From IMG/VR virus record IMGVR_UViG_3300006318_000066, positions 1 to 24,535 of that record: DNA of 24,535 nucleotides; one strand, given 5' to 3'. The notes beneath the pieces were generated by a model. The model saw nothing but the letters and a program-made list of their open reading frames with translations. It was not told where the DNA came from and searched no databases. The position numbers and the translations under genes were made by a program. This DNA is from a virus. Shown here one piece after another: positions 1 to 6,789 of the stretch (the stretch's first letter is position 1; each line of letters begins with the position of its first letter).

Positions 1-1
1 A

Positions 2-517
2 GATAAAGAGAAAGAATTAAATTTAACTTATCACAATTCAGTTGAGGATTTAGTTGCAGTATGTGATGTAATTAATATAAGTTGTCCTTTACATCCTGAA
101 ACTGAACATATGTTTAATGATGATTTAATTAGTAAGTGCAAAAAAGGTGCTTACATAATTAATACAGCAAGAGGAAAGATTTGTGATAAGGATGCTATTG
201 CAAGAGCAGTAGAGTCAGGACAATTAAGTGGCTACGCAGGTGATGTATGGTTTCCACAACCAGCACCTAACGACCACGTATGGAGAACAATGCCTCATCA
301 CGGTATGACACCACACACTTCAGGTACTTCACTATCAGCGCAGACTAGATATGCAGATGGTGTTAGAGAAATACTTGAATGCTTTTTTGATGGTTCAGAA
401 ATTAGAAATCAATATCTAATTGTTAAAGATGGAGACCTTGCAGGTATGGGTGCTCACTCTTACTCAAAAGGAACAGCAACAGGTGGTTCAGAAGAGGCGG
501 CGAAGTTTAAGAAGTAA
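2..517 (+). CDS. fdh: NAD-dependent formate dehydrogenase, C-terminal part (5' end outside window)
   Basis: The frame is open from base 2 and gives the last 171 residues; about 230 N-terminal residues of a usual ~400-residue enzyme lie upstream. It oxidises formate to CO2 with reduction of NAD+ in the cytoplasm. The visible part contains the end of the NAD-binding domain and the return to the catalytic domain: CPLHPETEHMFND, NTARGKI (the catalytic Arg), DVWFPQPAPND (the Gln/Pro of the active site) and GMTPHTSGTS (the catalytic His and Ser). The ending GGSEEAAKFKK is typical of bacterial formate dehydrogenases and not of other D-2-hydroxyacid dehydrogenases, so the assignment is specific. The next gene starts 2 bases after the stop, so it sits in a phage operon. 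No damage is visible. Its presence in a phage suggests a metabolic auxiliary gene that yields NADH from formate; that role is inference. Confidence 0.95.
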   Translation, partial: DKEKELNLTYHNSVEDLVAVCDVINISCPLHPETEHMFNDDLISKCKKGAYIINTARGKICDKDAIARAVESGQLSGYAGDVWFPQPAPNDHVWRTMPHHGMTPHTSGTSLSAQTRYADGVREILECFFDGSEIRNQYLIVKDGDLAGMGAHSYSKGTATGGSEEAAKFKK

Positions 518-518
518 A

Positions 519-683
519 ATGGAAAAATGTAGAAATTGTGGTAAGGACGCTCATTGTCCTGAAAAGTATGTAGAATATACTAGTTTTAGTCCAGACGGAA
601 AAATTGTTTGTAATAAATGTGACTGTTCCGTTTGTGAGAAACCACGACCCAATGTTAAAACAGGAGATGAAATAGTACAGTAA
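519..683 (+). CDS. Small Cys-rich (zinc-ribbon-like) protein, 54 aa
   Basis: Starts at ATG 519, two bases after the formate dehydrogenase stop, with a weak purine-rich leader (AAGAAG). The product has Cys pairs near both ends: CRNCGKDAHC at residues 4-13, then CNKCDCSVC in the second half, the layout of a small metal-binding ribbon. No enzyme motif is visible. The stop overlaps the next start as TAATG, so translation is probably coupled. The frame stays open upstream within the dehydrogenase gene, but the adjacent ATG is far more likely. Function unknown; small zinc ribbons are common in T4-like phage accessory regions and may bind nucleic acid or protein. Confidence 0.7.
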   Translation: MEKCRNCGKDAHCPEKYVEYTSFSPDGKIVCNKCDCSVCEKPRPNVKTGDEIVQ

Positions 684-847
684 TGGATAGCGAATTAGTA
701 TTAATGTTAAGTAGGTTGTGGCCTATGTTTGTTGCTTTTATATTATTAATAGTAACTTTAGCACAATCACATTATAGAATAAAAGTGTTGGAAGAAAAAG
801 TTAAAGTAGCGTTTGAGTTAATTAATAAATTAAACGATAAAAAATGA
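683..847 (+). CDS. Small single-span membrane protein, 54 aa
   Basis: ATG 683 overlaps the previous stop (TAATG), and the stop overlaps the next start (ATGA at 844-847). The product has a short N-terminus, one strongly hydrophobic segment (about residues 12-28, containing FVAFILLIVTLA) and a charged, helix-prone C-terminal tail rich in Lys and Glu. This is the layout of a small inner-membrane protein with a cytoplasmic or periplasmic helical tail. It is not recognisable by family. Coupled overlaps on both sides support it being a real gene despite its size. Confidence 0.65.
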   Translation: MDSELVLMLSRLWPMFVAFILLIVTLAQSHYRIKVLEEKVKVAFELINKLNDKK

Positions 848-930
848 ACATACTTTATACCCTAGCTGGTATTGTGGCAATCTTAACTATTATTATAGTT
901 ATGAGTGTCTTTGTAATTGCTTCTATTTAA
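844..930 (+). CDS. Tiny hydrophobic membrane peptide, 28 aa
   Basis: ATG 844 overlaps the preceding stop as ATGA. Almost the whole peptide is one hydrophobic helix (LAGIVAILTIIIVMSVFVIA). Its last 8 bases overlap the end of the cyclase gene on the opposite strand, and a hairpin spans the stop codon. It could be a membrane-acting phage peptide, for instance holin-like or a membrane-complex subunit, but no family can be named. Support is the overlap architecture and hydrophobic content only. Confidence 0.5.
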   Translation: MNILYTLAGIVAILTIIIVMSVFVIASI

Positions 931-943
931 TAGAATAGCAATT
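915..943. terminator. Hairpin between convergent genes, possible bidirectional terminator
   Basis: AATTGC TTCTA - TTTAA loop - TAGAA (TA bulge) GCAATT forms an 11-bp stem with a 2-base bulge. It spans the stop codons of the + strand 28-aa gene and the - strand cyclase gene. On the + strand it is followed by a T-rich stretch (about 946-960); on the - strand no clear U-run follows. The stem is AT-rich, so termination strength is uncertain. Confidence 0.45.
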
Positions 944-2551
944 AACCTTTTCTTTCTTACCCTTTACAGTACAAATACCTAGTTTATAAAACTTAAAGTC
1001 TAAATCTTTTTTAGTATTTTGAGATATTACTATTGTAGTATTGAAATCTTTACTCTTACCTTCCAATCTACTTGCCAAATTAACAGCGTCACCAATAACA
1101 GAATAATCAAAACGTTGTTCAGACCCCATATTACCTACAAGACACTCACCAGTATTGATACCTATACCAATGTTCAAAGGTGGGTCAAACTCTCCACTCT
1201 TATTCATTTTTTTAACTGTTTTTCTCATTTGGTACGCAGATAATATTGCTAGTCTTTTATGTTCTGGATTATCAAGTGGTGCGTTCCAAAATGCCATTAT
1301 ACAATCACCCATATACTTATCAATAGTACCACCATTTTTTAATATTATACCCGTCATTGCAGTTAAAAATTTGTTAACATATCGGGTAAGTTTTTCTGGA
1401 TTACCTTTCATAGATTCCGATATAGGAGTAAAGCCACGTATATCAGAAAATAAAAATGTCATTTCTTTTCTTTCACCACCTAGTTTTAATAGTGATGGAT
1501 TCTTTTGTAGTTTCTTAACCATATCTGGAGATAGATAGTGTTCAAATTGTTTCTTAATTTGTAGTCTTAATTTATTTTCTTTTGCATAGTTTTGATATGT
1601 TAACTGACCCCATATAATAGAACCTATTACAAGAGGACTAAACCAATCAGTTATGATTAAGTGTTGCGTCCATAGATAAGAACTTGCAAGTGTTAAATCA
1701 AATAAGTATCCACCAAACCATATCGCAGACCATATTACACTACATCTAGGTATAACTATGAGAAAGAATAGAGCACCTAATATTATAAATGCTAATTCAC
1801 TATGTGGTAACCAATAAGGTCTACTAATAAAATTACCTGACAATAAAGTTTCTGTACTGATTGCCATAATTTCGTGTGTGTTCTTTAAACCATTAGGAGT
1901 AGTTACAAACGTTGAACCTTTGAACGTTGTACCTATGAAAACTATTTTACCTTTTACAGACGACCAATCTTTATCAGTAAAATCTATTCTAGGAATATGA
2001 TGTCTGAAATCAATCCAGATATTATCTTTTGCTGAAGTTTTTGCATTGATAACTTTTAAGATAACATCAGGTATAGAACCATCAAGAGGTAGTTTTCTTA
2101 TAGTGCCATCTATATCAACTGGTACAGATACATTACCTATTGCTAATGCTTTACGTGATATACTTTGTAGATTTTTTACTTCATCCGTTTCAGTAAGTAT
2201 GACTGGATATTTTGAAATCATTTTTAAAAATACTTCATCACCACCTAATCTATCTTTATGTGGGAAGACTACTTGAAGAACGACAAGAGCGGCACCATTT
2301 TTATATGCATTGATTATAGTACGACCAAGTAAATCTCTTTTCCACGGCCATTGTCCATTCTTTTTTAATGCTTTGTCTGAAATGTCTACTAGAACTAAAC
2401 TCCTTGATTCATAATTCTTACCAAATGATTGGTAGAAATCAAAGGTGTTTAGCTTTGCTGTCTGTAGCAATACTGGATTTGATAAGTATATTCCGAGTAA
2501 TATAATTAAAGTCAGATATACTGTCCACGTTTTAGTCAATTTTTTAATCAT
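923..2551 (-). CDS. CHASE2-domain adenylate cyclase (class III), 542 aa
   Basis: Membrane-bound enzyme expected to make cAMP from ATP in response to an extracytoplasmic signal. Order: transmembrane helix (about residues 10-26), CHASE2 sensor domain (about 35-240; LVDISDKALKKNGQWPW is typical), three membrane helices (about 251-318), a linker helix, then a class III cyclase domain (about 362-540). Catalytic residues are intact: metal-binding D370 (FSDIRGFT) and D416 (DKYMGD), adenine-selecting K412, and transition-state N491 and R495 (GDAVNLASR). The second purine-selecting position is S484, which fits class IIIb bacterial adenylate cyclases (usually Lys/Thr) rather than guanylate cyclases. 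It is the only gene on this strand and is divergent from csgF. No Shine-Dalgarno sequence is evident before the start. In bacteria CHASE2 cyclases often sit near FecR-domain genes, and a FecR gene lies nearby here. A full sensor cyclase is unusual in a phage. Confidence 0.93.
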   Translation of the reverse strand: MIKKLTKTWTVYLTLIILLGIYLSNPVLLQTAKLNTFDFYQSFGKNYESRSLVLVDISDKALKKNGQWPWKRDLLGRTIINAYKNGAALVVLQVVFPHKDRLGGDEVFLKMISKYPVILTETDEVKNLQSISRKALAIGNVSVPVDIDGTIRKLPLDGSIPDVILKVINAKTSAKDNIWIDFRHHIPRIDFTDKDWSSVKGKIVFIGTTFKGSTFVTTPNGLKNTHEIMAISTETLLSGNFISRPYWLPHSELAFIILGALFFLIVIPRCSVIWSAIWFGGYLFDLTLASSYLWTQHLIITDWFSPLVIGSIIWGQLTYQNYAKENKLRLQIKKQFEHYLSPDMVKKLQKNPSLLKLGGERKEMTFLFSDIRGFTPISESMKGNPEKLTRYVNKFLTAMTGIILKNGGTIDKYMGDCIMAFWNAPLDNPEHKRLAILSAYQMRKTVKKMNKSGEFDPPLNIGIGINTGECLVGNMGSEQRFDYSVIGDAVNLASRLEGKSKDFNTTIVISQNTKKDLDFKFYKLGICTVKGKKEKVNCYSIK

Positions 2552-2575
2552 ATAGTATATTTAGTACAGATATCT

Positions 2576-2583
2576 TATAAATA
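2576..2583 (+). promoter_or_regulatory. T4-type late promoter box upstream of csgF
   Basis: A perfect TATAAATA, the T4 late-promoter -10 consensus read by gp55-type sigma, lies 24 bases before the csgF start, inside the 56-bp divergent gap. Transcription would begin around 2589-2590, leaving a short leader with the ribosome site GAGAAGGA (2597-2604). It was the only exact copy I noticed on the + strand. It implies that the curli-like genes are made late, with virion and lysis proteins. The gap is AT-rich, so chance occurrence cannot be excluded. Confidence 0.6.
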
Positions 2584-2607
2584 TATACATCAACGAGAGA
2601 AGGAAAA

Positions 2608-3072
2608 ATGCGTTTAATAGCCATTATTTTAACAGTATTATTGTTTATTCCTAGTGCCTATGCAAGTGAATTGGGGTTTGAATTCCACAGTCCATCATTT
2701 TCAGGTAAAGGAAAATCTTCACACTATCTAACGATAGAGAATATTGAGAAGACTAGGAAAGACGCCATAAAAGCAGCAAATAAAGCGGCAGCTGATAAAG
2801 CAACAGCAGACGCCAAGGCAACTGCTATAGCAAAATTTAAAGCAAATTTAGAGAGTAGATTTTATACTGCTCTAGCAAAACAAATTACAGACAACGTATT
2901 TGGTACTGATGGTTTACAACAAGACTCTGGTACATTTACATCACCAGTTGGTGGTGAAGTAGTAACTTGGACTACTACAACAACAGGTTCAAATGATACC
3001 GTAACCGTAGTTGTCACGGAGTCCGATGGAACTGTAACGACATTTACAATGCCTAAAGAGGACAACTCGTAA
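2608..3072 (+). CDS. csgF: Curli assembly factor CsgF homologue, 154 aa
   Basis: CsgF caps and plugs the CsgG outer-membrane channel and couples curlin secretion to fibre nucleation at the surface. The protein has a Sec signal peptide (LLFIPSAYA, cleavage probably after residue 19). The mature N-terminus ELGFEFHSPSFSG matches the CsgF pattern (F-x-F-x-x-P-x-F-x-G) that inserts into the CsgG pore. A Lys/Ala-rich helical segment (about 48-85) follows, then a Thr/Val-rich beta C-terminal region. Length is close to that of E. coli CsgF (about 138). The start has a good Shine-Dalgarno (AAGGA) and follows a late-promoter box. The stop overlaps the csgG start (TAATG). The central Ala/Lys-rich helix is more repetitive than in enterobacterial CsgF. 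Confidence 0.88.
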   Translation: MRLIAIILTVLLFIPSAYASELGFEFHSPSFSGKGKSSHYLTIENIEKTRKDAIKAANKAAADKATADAKATAIAKFKANLESRFYTALAKQITDNVFGTDGLQQDSGTFTSPVGGEVVTWTTTTTGSNDTVTVVVTESDGTVTTFTMPKEDNS

Positions 3073-4220
3073 TGTTTAAGTACATAGGTATATTTTTACT
3101 AACATTATTGTTAGTAAGTTGTGCAGGCAAACCAAAGTTTGATGTAAGAACACAAACAGTTGCTTATAAAGATTTAACAGTTGTACAGGCACCTAAAGGT
3201 GACCCTATTGTAATTGCTGTTTATGATTTTTTAGATATGACAGGTCAAAAGAAACCTGGAGGCAACTTTGCGTCTATGAGTACAGCAGTAACTCAAGGTT
3301 CATATCAATTGTTAATTAAAGCATTACAAGACGCAGGCGAAGGCAAATGGTTTAGAGTAGTAGAACGAGCAAGTTTGCCAAGTTTATTACAAGAAAGAAA
3401 ATTAATACGTTCTACAAGACAACAAGTTAATGGAGAAGGTGCAGAACCATTACCGCCATTGTTATTTGCAGGTGCATATATAACAGGTGGTATTGTAGGG
3501 TATGATAGTGATATTAAATCAGGTGGTTTAGGTGCTAGAATATTAGGTATTCAAAGCAACAAACAATTTAGACAAGATATAGTTACTATTATATTAAGAC
3601 TAGTTAATGTACAAACTGGTGAAGTAGTTATAACAACTACTGTTGAAAAGACTATTGTTTCAACAATGACAGGTGGAGATATATTTAAGTATTTTGATAC
3701 TGATACAATGTTATTAGAAGTTGAAGCAGGATATGCTAAAAACGAACCAGTAACTTTTGCAGTAAGAAAAGCAATAGAAAAAGGTGTAGTAGATTTAATT
3801 AATCAAGGTGCAGAAAAAGGACTATGGGAGTTTGAACCAATAGTTGAAGTACCTGAAATTAAAGACTACCTAGATGAAACTGGTACAAGTGATATTAAAG
3901 TTGATATGGGCGAAGTAAAACCAGAAAAAACATATGAAGATTTTAAGAAAGAAAAGAAAGCTAGAAAGCTAGAAATAAAAAATTATAACAAAAAACACGG
4001 TACAAAATTTAAAACTTGGGACGAATATCAAGCACATTTAGCACACTTAATAGCACTTGAAGCTAAAGAAGCAGAAAAAGAAAACCGTAAGAACGGTATA
4101 CAAGAGAAAATAACTGAAGAGGAAGAGTGGAACCAAGTAGACGAACAAACAGAAACAAAGGAGAATGCTGATGAAAAAGATAATGATAGCGATAGTGATT
4201 CTTCTGGCGACAACGATTAA
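3072..4220 (+). CDS. csgG: Curli secretion channel lipoprotein CsgG homologue, 382 aa
   Basis: CsgG forms the nonameric outer-membrane channel that exports curlin subunits (type VIII secretion). The product begins with a lipoprotein signal ending LLVSC, so Cys17 should be lipidated. Family hallmarks follow in order: IAVYDFLDMTGQ, STAVTQGSYQLLIKAL, WFRVVERASLPSLLQERKLIR, ITGGIVGYDSDIKSGGLGAR, LRLVNVQTGEVV and a C-terminal NEPVTFAVRKAIEKGVVDLI. Unlike E. coli CsgG (277 aa), it carries about 100 extra residues: a Lys/Glu-rich helical stretch and a very acidic Asp/Ser tail (KDNDSDSDSSGDND). The last 50 bases overlap the signal peptide of the next gene in another frame. Start overlaps csgF (TAATG) with AGAGGA upstream. 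The family call is firm; the role of the extra tail is unknown. Confidence 0.95.
   Translation: MFKYIGIFLLTLLLVSCAGKPKFDVRTQTVAYKDLTVVQAPKGDPIVIAVYDFLDMTGQKKPGGNFASMSTAVTQGSYQLLIKALQDAGEGKWFRVVERASLPSLLQERKLIRSTRQQVNGEGAEPLPPLLFAGAYITGGIVGYDSDIKSGGLGARILGIQSNKQFRQDIVTIILRLVNVQTGEVVITTTVEKTIVSTMTGGDIFKYFDTDTMLLEVEAGYAKNEPVTFAVRKAIEKGVVDLINQGAEKGLWEFEPIVEVPEIKDYLDETGTSDIKVDMGEVKPEKTYEDFKKEKKARKLEIKNYNKKHGTKFKTWDEYQAHLAHLIALEAKEAEKENRKNGIQEKITEEEEWNQVDEQTETKENADEKDNDSDSDSSGDND
4159..4163 (+). promoter_or_regulatory. Shine-Dalgarno that decides the curlin-like gene start
   Basis: AGGAG lies inside the csgG coding end. It is 7 bases before ATG 4171 but only 1 base before the alternative ATG 4165, so 4171 is the better start. 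That start also gives a cleaner signal peptide beginning MKKIMIAIV. Confidence 0.65.
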
Positions 4221-5259
4221 AAGTTTCGCAGGTAATTCCGTATATATTCAACAAGATAATCAAAACAGCGACGGATCAGTCTTTATAAAACAAGATGGTT
4301 CAGGAAATAAAGTAGGTATAAGTACCTCTTCAACTTTTAATATAAAAGGTGCAAATTTAACACTTATCATAAAACAATTAGGTAATTCAAATTTAGCAAC
4401 CGATAGCAACCACAAGTCATTTATGGGTTCTAATATGACTTTTGATTATACAGCAACAGGTAACTCAAACGTATTAAGATTAGACCTAGATGACGTAGGT
4501 GCTGATGGTCATTATTATGATATTGATATTACAGGTGGTTCAAATATAGTAGAACTAGATACTCATACAAGTGATGACATACAAGATACTCACATAGATT
4601 TAGATATAAGAGGAGACTCAAATGATTTTTGGGCATATGTTAGAGGTGATTCACACTTCTTATATGTTCTTATGTCAGGTGATTCAAATGATGTAGAGTT
4701 TTATGGTGCAACAAACTCAACAGGTATGGTTGGTTCTAGTAAAGCAAATGTTATGATTGGTCCAGATGTAGAGTCACACGGTATCTTTGCAGACTCAACT
4801 GGTGATGAAGGTGCTACAATTGATGTTTATATAATTGGAAGTTCCAATACTGTTCATATGGCAAGTTGGGGTGCAAGCAACTATCAAGTCCACGATATCA
4901 TAGGTGATTCAAATATTTTAGATGTTCATCCAGACGCAGTTGGTTCACACGTTAGAATGATACAATATGGAGATAATAATTATATGAAAACTGTAACTAG
5001 TGGAGATGATAATGTTTATAGATATTATGGAAGTGGTGGAAATAATAAAGCATATGTTTATATCTATACTTCGGACGCAACAGTAGAATTAAAACAAACA
5101 GGCGGTGCTAATACTGCCACTCTTACAATTTCTGGTTCATCAATATACGATTATACTTTACTTGTAGACCAAGATGGTTCAGATACTTGTACATATTCAT
5201 ACAATAGAAGCAATCAAACAGCAGATACAACTGTACAATTAAATAACAGCGGGTGTTAA
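4171..5259 (+). CDS. Secreted curlin-like beta-repeat protein, 362 aa
   Basis: Probable cargo of the CsgG/CsgF channel. A Sec signal peptide (about residues 1-20, ending KSFA) is followed by curlin-type segments (NSVYIQQDNQN, SVFIKQDGSGNK, LTLIIKQLGNSN). A long array of turns of the form G-[DGNS]-[SND]-N is flanked by alternating hydrophobic and polar strands. Turn spacing is mostly 11 or 22 residues, matching the half-repeat and repeat length of curlin beta-solenoids. The C-terminus has two Cys (residues near DTCTYSY and the final NNSGC), which could form a disulphide. At 362 residues it is more than twice the length of CsgA or CsgB (about 150), and its repeats are rich in Asp, Tyr and His. 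The gene begins within csgG and abuts the FecR gene. It is not a close CsgA copy; a virion or fibre adhesin is the alternative. Confidence 0.75.
   Translation: MKKIMIAIVILLATTIKSFAGNSVYIQQDNQNSDGSVFIKQDGSGNKVGISTSSTFNIKGANLTLIIKQLGNSNLATDSNHKSFMGSNMTFDYTATGNSNVLRLDLDDVGADGHYYDIDITGGSNIVELDTHTSDDIQDTHIDLDIRGDSNDFWAYVRGDSHFLYVLMSGDSNDVEFYGATNSTGMVGSSKANVMIGPDVESHGIFADSTGDEGATIDVYIIGSSNTVHMASWGASNYQVHDIIGDSNILDVHPDAVGSHVRMIQYGDNNYMKTVTSGDDNVYRYYGSGGNNKAYVYIYTSDATVELKQTGGANTATLTISGSSIYDYTLLVDQDGSDTCTYSYNRSNQTADTTVQLNNSGC
4381..5112 (+). repeat. In-gene repeat array with 33/66-base periodicity (G-x-[SND]-N turns)
   Basis: Copies of the turn codons (GGT/GGA, then codons for D/G/N/S, S/N/D/A and N) begin at 4381, 4459, 4534, 4612, 4645 (His for Asn), 4678, 4837, 4903, 4969, 5002, 5035 and 5101. 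From 4612 on, intervals are 33 or 66 bases apart from one 159-base step; the first three are 78, 75 and 78. DNA identity between copies is modest apart from GGTGATTCAAAT, which recurs, so selection appears to act on the protein fold. Confidence 0.7.
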
Positions 5260-6789
5260 ATGAGAAAGATATTTTTACTAATATCATTTCTAGTACTCTT
5301 CTGTTCTAGTGCGTTGGCTCAAACCGTTGGTACGGTTATAGGTCAAATGGGTACTACTTGGAATGAACGTGATGGAAAAATTGAAAATACTTCAATGGGT
5401 TATGAATTACAAATGTGGGACTTTCTTCAAACAGGTGAAGATGGTGGTATGATATTAAAGTATGCTGATAATACTAAATTTACAATGGGTCCAGGTACAG
5501 AATTAACTATTGATGAATATTCTTTTGATACTTCTGTTATACCAATTAAAATTGCAATGAACGTATCAGTTAATGTTGGTACATTTACATACGAATCAGG
5601 TTCTATATCTAATTTAGGTGGTGAAGTTAATATAAATGCTGGTAATGCCACAATTACAGTACAAGGTACTGCTTTTTCAGGAACAGTTGATACTTCAGGC
5701 AAAGCAACAATTACTTTGTTGCCAGATAGTACTGGTGCAGTAGGACAAGTAACTGTATCTAATGACGCAGGTTCTCAAACAATAACTAATGCTTACAATT
5801 CAGTAACCGTTTATACAAATGATTTAGCTCCAACACCTCCAAAAATAGAAACTAATAAACAAGATATTATTGAATTAGATAAATTTGAAGATGAAATTAA
5901 AGATGAAAGTCAAAAACATTTTGGTGATATAGATTCAAAATCTGAAATGTCTAAAGAAGAAACTCAAGCACAGGAGATGGAAGAGGCATTAATTAATGAA
6001 GAAGCAAGTGTTGTAGAAGATAGTAATACAATTGTTGGTACAGATATGTCAGTTAGTGAATCAGACGCAATGATTGAAATGGAATCAGTAGAAGAAAGTA
6101 CTTTAGTTGAAGTTATAGATGATGTTGATACATCTTATTATGACGAATGGGAAAGTGATTTAAAAGATTGGGGTTATATAGATGAAGATAACCAGATTTC
6201 AGTTTGGGATGCAGAAGGTGAAAAAACTATGGACTGGGATGACGCAAAGAAAATGTATGCAGAAATGGATCAAGCATACTTTGACGCCATTGGTTGTTCA
6301 GATTGTACTTGGGACACTATAAATTGGGATGATGTAGATTGGGACGCAGTTGATTGGGAAGCATACTATGATGAGTATAATGAACTATTAGAAGATTATG
6401 GATTAACTTCTTGGGCAGTTGAAGAAGAAGAGGTTAACGTAGTTGAAGAAACTAAAGAAGAAACAGAAGCAACTGTAGTTGAAGGATATACTTGGGAAGA
6501 TTTTGCTTTAGATGACGCTTACTATAGCAATTCTGAATACATAGCGGCAGGTGGTCCTCCAACATTAACTCTACAAAACTATTGTGAGTATAATGGTTAC
6601 GAAGACTATTGGTGTAACCAAGACTATGTTGATTACTTAAACTCGTGGTATAAAGATGACTGGACTTTAAAAGTAACCAATGATAGTTGGACTAAAGAAT
6701 CTAAAAAGATATTTGGTAAACTATATGGTTGGTGTGGAAGTTGGCCAATTGTAAGATGTGTGACAATCAACCTAAACCTTGGAAGATGA
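5260..6789 (+). CDS. Secreted FecR-domain protein with acidic Trp/Asp-rich tail, 509 aa
   Basis: A signal peptide (cleavage probably after FCSSALA, residue 20) is followed by a FecR/Ig-like beta domain (about 22-190) with VGTVIGQMGTTW, LQTGEDGGMILKYADNTKFTMGPGTEL and AGNATITVQGTAFSG, the usual FecR-domain pattern. Such domains bind partners in the periplasm or at the surface, often in signalling or adhesion systems. After about residue 195 the chain is strongly acidic, then becomes rich in Trp, Asp and Tyr, with tandem NWDDVDWDAVDWEAYYDEY (about 348-366) and scattered Cys (CSDC, YWCNQ, WCGSW). It directly follows the curlin-like gene and its stop overlaps the next ATG (ATGA). In this context it may be a second exported surface component or a periplasmic partner of the CHASE2 cyclase. 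The tail is not recognised. Confidence 0.82.
   Translation: MRKIFLLISFLVLFCSSALAQTVGTVIGQMGTTWNERDGKIENTSMGYELQMWDFLQTGEDGGMILKYADNTKFTMGPGTELTIDEYSFDTSVIPIKIAMNVSVNVGTFTYESGSISNLGGEVNINAGNATITVQGTAFSGTVDTSGKATITLLPDSTGAVGQVTVSNDAGSQTITNAYNSVTVYTNDLAPTPPKIETNKQDIIELDKFEDEIKDESQKHFGDIDSKSEMSKEETQAQEMEEALINEEASVVEDSNTIVGTDMSVSESDAMIEMESVEESTLVEVIDDVDTSYYDEWESDLKDWGYIDEDNQISVWDAEGEKTMDWDDAKKMYAEMDQAYFDAIGCSDCTWDTINWDDVDWDAVDWEAYYDEYNELLEDYGLTSWAVEEEEVNVVEETKEETEATVVEGYTWEDFALDDAYYSNSEYIAAGGPPTLTLQNYCEYNGYEDYWCNQDYVDYLNSWYKDDWTLKVTNDSWTKESKKIFGKLYGWCGSWPIVRCVTINLNLGR

Noticed and set aside
1019-1538. Open frames on the + strand within the cyclase gene
   Set aside because: The opposite strand encodes the intact catalytic domain with all active residues; these frames show no family features.
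4165-4170. Earlier start for the curlin-like gene
   Set aside because: Only one base lies between AGGAG and this ATG; ATG 4171 has the normal 7-base spacing and a cleaner signal peptide.
4381-5112. CRISPR-like or tandem DNA repeat
   Set aside because: Copies differ at the DNA level and keep reading frame and protein motif, so this is a protein repeat rather than a CRISPR array.
6720-6789. Programmed -1 frameshift joining FecR protein and the next frame
   Set aside because: No canonical slippery heptamer or strong downstream structure was seen; ATGA coupling explains the overlap. Kept only as a possible old split.
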